A stretch of DNA of 64,000 bases from Marivirga arenosa (lineage in GTDB: Bacteria; Bacteroidota; Bacteroidia; Cytophagales; Cyclobacteriaceae): positions 3,519,001-3,583,000 of the forward strand of contig NZ_CP129970.2 of assembly GCF_030503895.2 (NCBI RefSeq), written 5' to 3'. Each line of letters begins with the position of its first letter. The stretch's first letter is position 1. Below, one piece after another: positions 63,209 to 64,000 of this stretch. The translations under genes were made by a program, and so were the position numbers. The notes under the pieces were generated by a model that worked only from the letters and a program-made list of their open reading frames with translations, was not told the DNA's origin and made no database searches.

Positions 63209-63970
63209 CTATCTAAGAAAACTATACTGCAAGCCTACCGAAGCAAAATGAATTAAGGAGAAATTATAGACTTGTGCGATGTCAGCACCGCCTTCAATAA
63301 TTCTATAGCCTGCACGAGCGCTTAGATTTGAATCACCGAATTGATACTCGCCACCAATCAATATATCTTCAGCTCGGCCAACAGTTCCTACTAAAGCATC
63401 TCCTTTTAACAATAGATGGAAATTGTCTGAGGTATAGTGTTTTAAATTAAAACTAAGCAGCGGTACTACGCCTAAGTCTGTGGTTTCATCCTCCAGATTA
63501 CTTTCTGCTAATGCAATTCGAGCATCCCGTATTAATACGGTAGCTCCAGCCGATAAATACCATTGATCGGACTCTATAAATTGATAGCGATAACTGGCTC
63601 TATAGGTATTGAATTCATAACGCCCTGAGACTTCATCATTACTTAGTCCGTAAGTATGAGCACCGAATACGATATTCTCAGCGCTTGTTTTTGTATAGTC
63701 AAATGCTAAAGGTGCGGCAGTTAGCTCTATGATATTACGATCCAAAAACTGGAATTTAGCCTCTATCCTAGCATAAATGACCGGTTGATTCACCTCAAAA
63801 TCATCTGTAAGTGAAAATAGATCTCCTTTATTGCCTTCCGCATTTGCATAACGCACATCATTATAACCATTAAAAGCAGCGCCTGATTCCAGAGTTAAGT
63901 CAAACTGAGCCTGGGCATTAAAACTGGTAAATGTTACTATTATTAAAAAAGTTAGTCCTCTCAAAATCAT
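63209..63970 (-). CDS. Outer-membrane beta-barrel protein of unknown function
   Basis: The 253-aa precursor has a signal peptide ending AQA (about residue 22), then about ten alternating amphipathic strands (FDLTLESGAAFNGYN, FNTYRASYRYQFIESDQ, LSARAGYRI) and an aromatic C-terminal strand (ASVGLQYSFLR) typical of outer-membrane insertion. Close to the window end; its promoter lies downstream in the last 30 bp or beyond. Confidence 0.75.
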   Translation of the reverse strand: MILRGLTFLIIVTFTSFNAQAQFDLTLESGAAFNGYNDVRYANAEGNKGDLFSLTDDFEVNQPVIYARIEAKFQFLDRNIIELTAAPLAFDYTKTSAENIVFGAHTYGLSNDEVSGRYEFNTYRASYRYQFIESDQWYLSAGATVLIRDARIALAESNLEDETTDLGVVPLLSFNLKHYTSDNFHLLLKGDALVGTVGRAEDILIGGEYQFGDSNLSARAGYRIIEGGADIAQVYNFSLIHFASVGLQYSFLR

Positions 63971-64000
63971 AAAAAGTCCATTTGTTATACTATGAACACG

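Noticed and set aside
1-64000. tRNA or rRNA genes, prophage, integrase or plasmid functions
   Set aside because: No such sequences were recognised anywhere in the window; this is by eye, and a tRNAscan run would settle it.

Overview
The window is AT-rich DNA from a Bacteroidota chromosome. The best fit is a free-living, probably marine Cytophagales member (Marivirga, Fulvivirga or Roseivirga-like). This rests on gene content rather than a database match: a FecI/FecR/TonB-receptor unit, SLC13 and NhaP-type carriers, PD40-OmpA proteins, DUF2147, DUF2911 and DUF4493 proteins, many small lipoproteins, A-rich sequence instead of Shine-Dalgarno sites, and TAnnTTTG-like -7 elements. No rRNA or tRNA gene, CRISPR array or intact insertion sequence was found.

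Region 1 (1-23.6 kb) is the most coherent part: a low-potential electron-transfer locus. A PAS-PAS histidine kinase, a NarL-type response regulator and a Crp/Fnr-type regulator come first. A HEPN-like gene then leads an apparent operon: an unusually large pyruvate:ferredoxin oxidoreductase (1664 aa, with a fused C-terminal ferredoxin), rnfC-D-G-E-A, a tiny Cys-rich membrane protein, a plant-type ferredoxin-NADP reductase, and rnfB. Next come korA and korB (two-subunit 2-oxoacid:ferredoxin oxidoreductase) and a 597-aa protein that reads as a non-catalytic paralogue of the C-terminal half of the large oxidoreductase. A DUF2267 / GCS2-CBS / AstE-like operon follows. Four palindromes of the form TGAY-N4-RTCA stand 50-80 bp upstream of the kinase gene, the HEPN-nifJ-rnf operon, korAB and the DUF2267 operon. 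They suggest one Crp/Fnr regulon, perhaps responding to oxygen or redox state. Reduced ferredoxin from the oxidoreductases would feed Rnf (ion pumping, NADH) and the reductase (NADPH), or the reverse.

Region 2 (23.6-54.7 kb) is ordinary accessory and housekeeping content: a flavin monooxygenase, kinase and IMPase cluster, a single-domain response regulator, a BLUF blue-light sensor, a FecI/FecR/TonB-receptor unit with divergent acidic lipoproteins, an amidohydrolase with DUF2911, the DabAB inorganic-carbon pump with a small zinc-ribbon gene downstream, a fasciclin lipoprotein, a class-C beta-lactamase-like protein, a membrane AraC regulator, a PD40-OmpA protein and two ion or anion transporters.

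Region 3 (54.7-60.8 kb) is a small variable island. A DUF559 (Vsr-like) nuclease gene sits between two near-identical blocks of hairpin-rich repeats. After it come an XRE regulator with a coiled-coil partner, an intergenic array of ATGCGT motifs, a Shedu (DUF4263) anti-phage nuclease preceded by a 21-codon reading frame, a pentapeptide-like membrane protein, and a frameshifted beta-propeller-like gene. Region 4 (60.8-64 kb) holds a GNAT acetyltransferase, a GreB-type factor, a 760-bp gene-free stretch with spaced motifs, a thioredoxin-like protein and an outer-membrane barrel.

The strongest candidates for something undescribed are the NifJ-like pseudoenzyme with its giant NifJ partner in an Rnf/KorAB regulon, and the DUF559 gene flanked by structured repeats.
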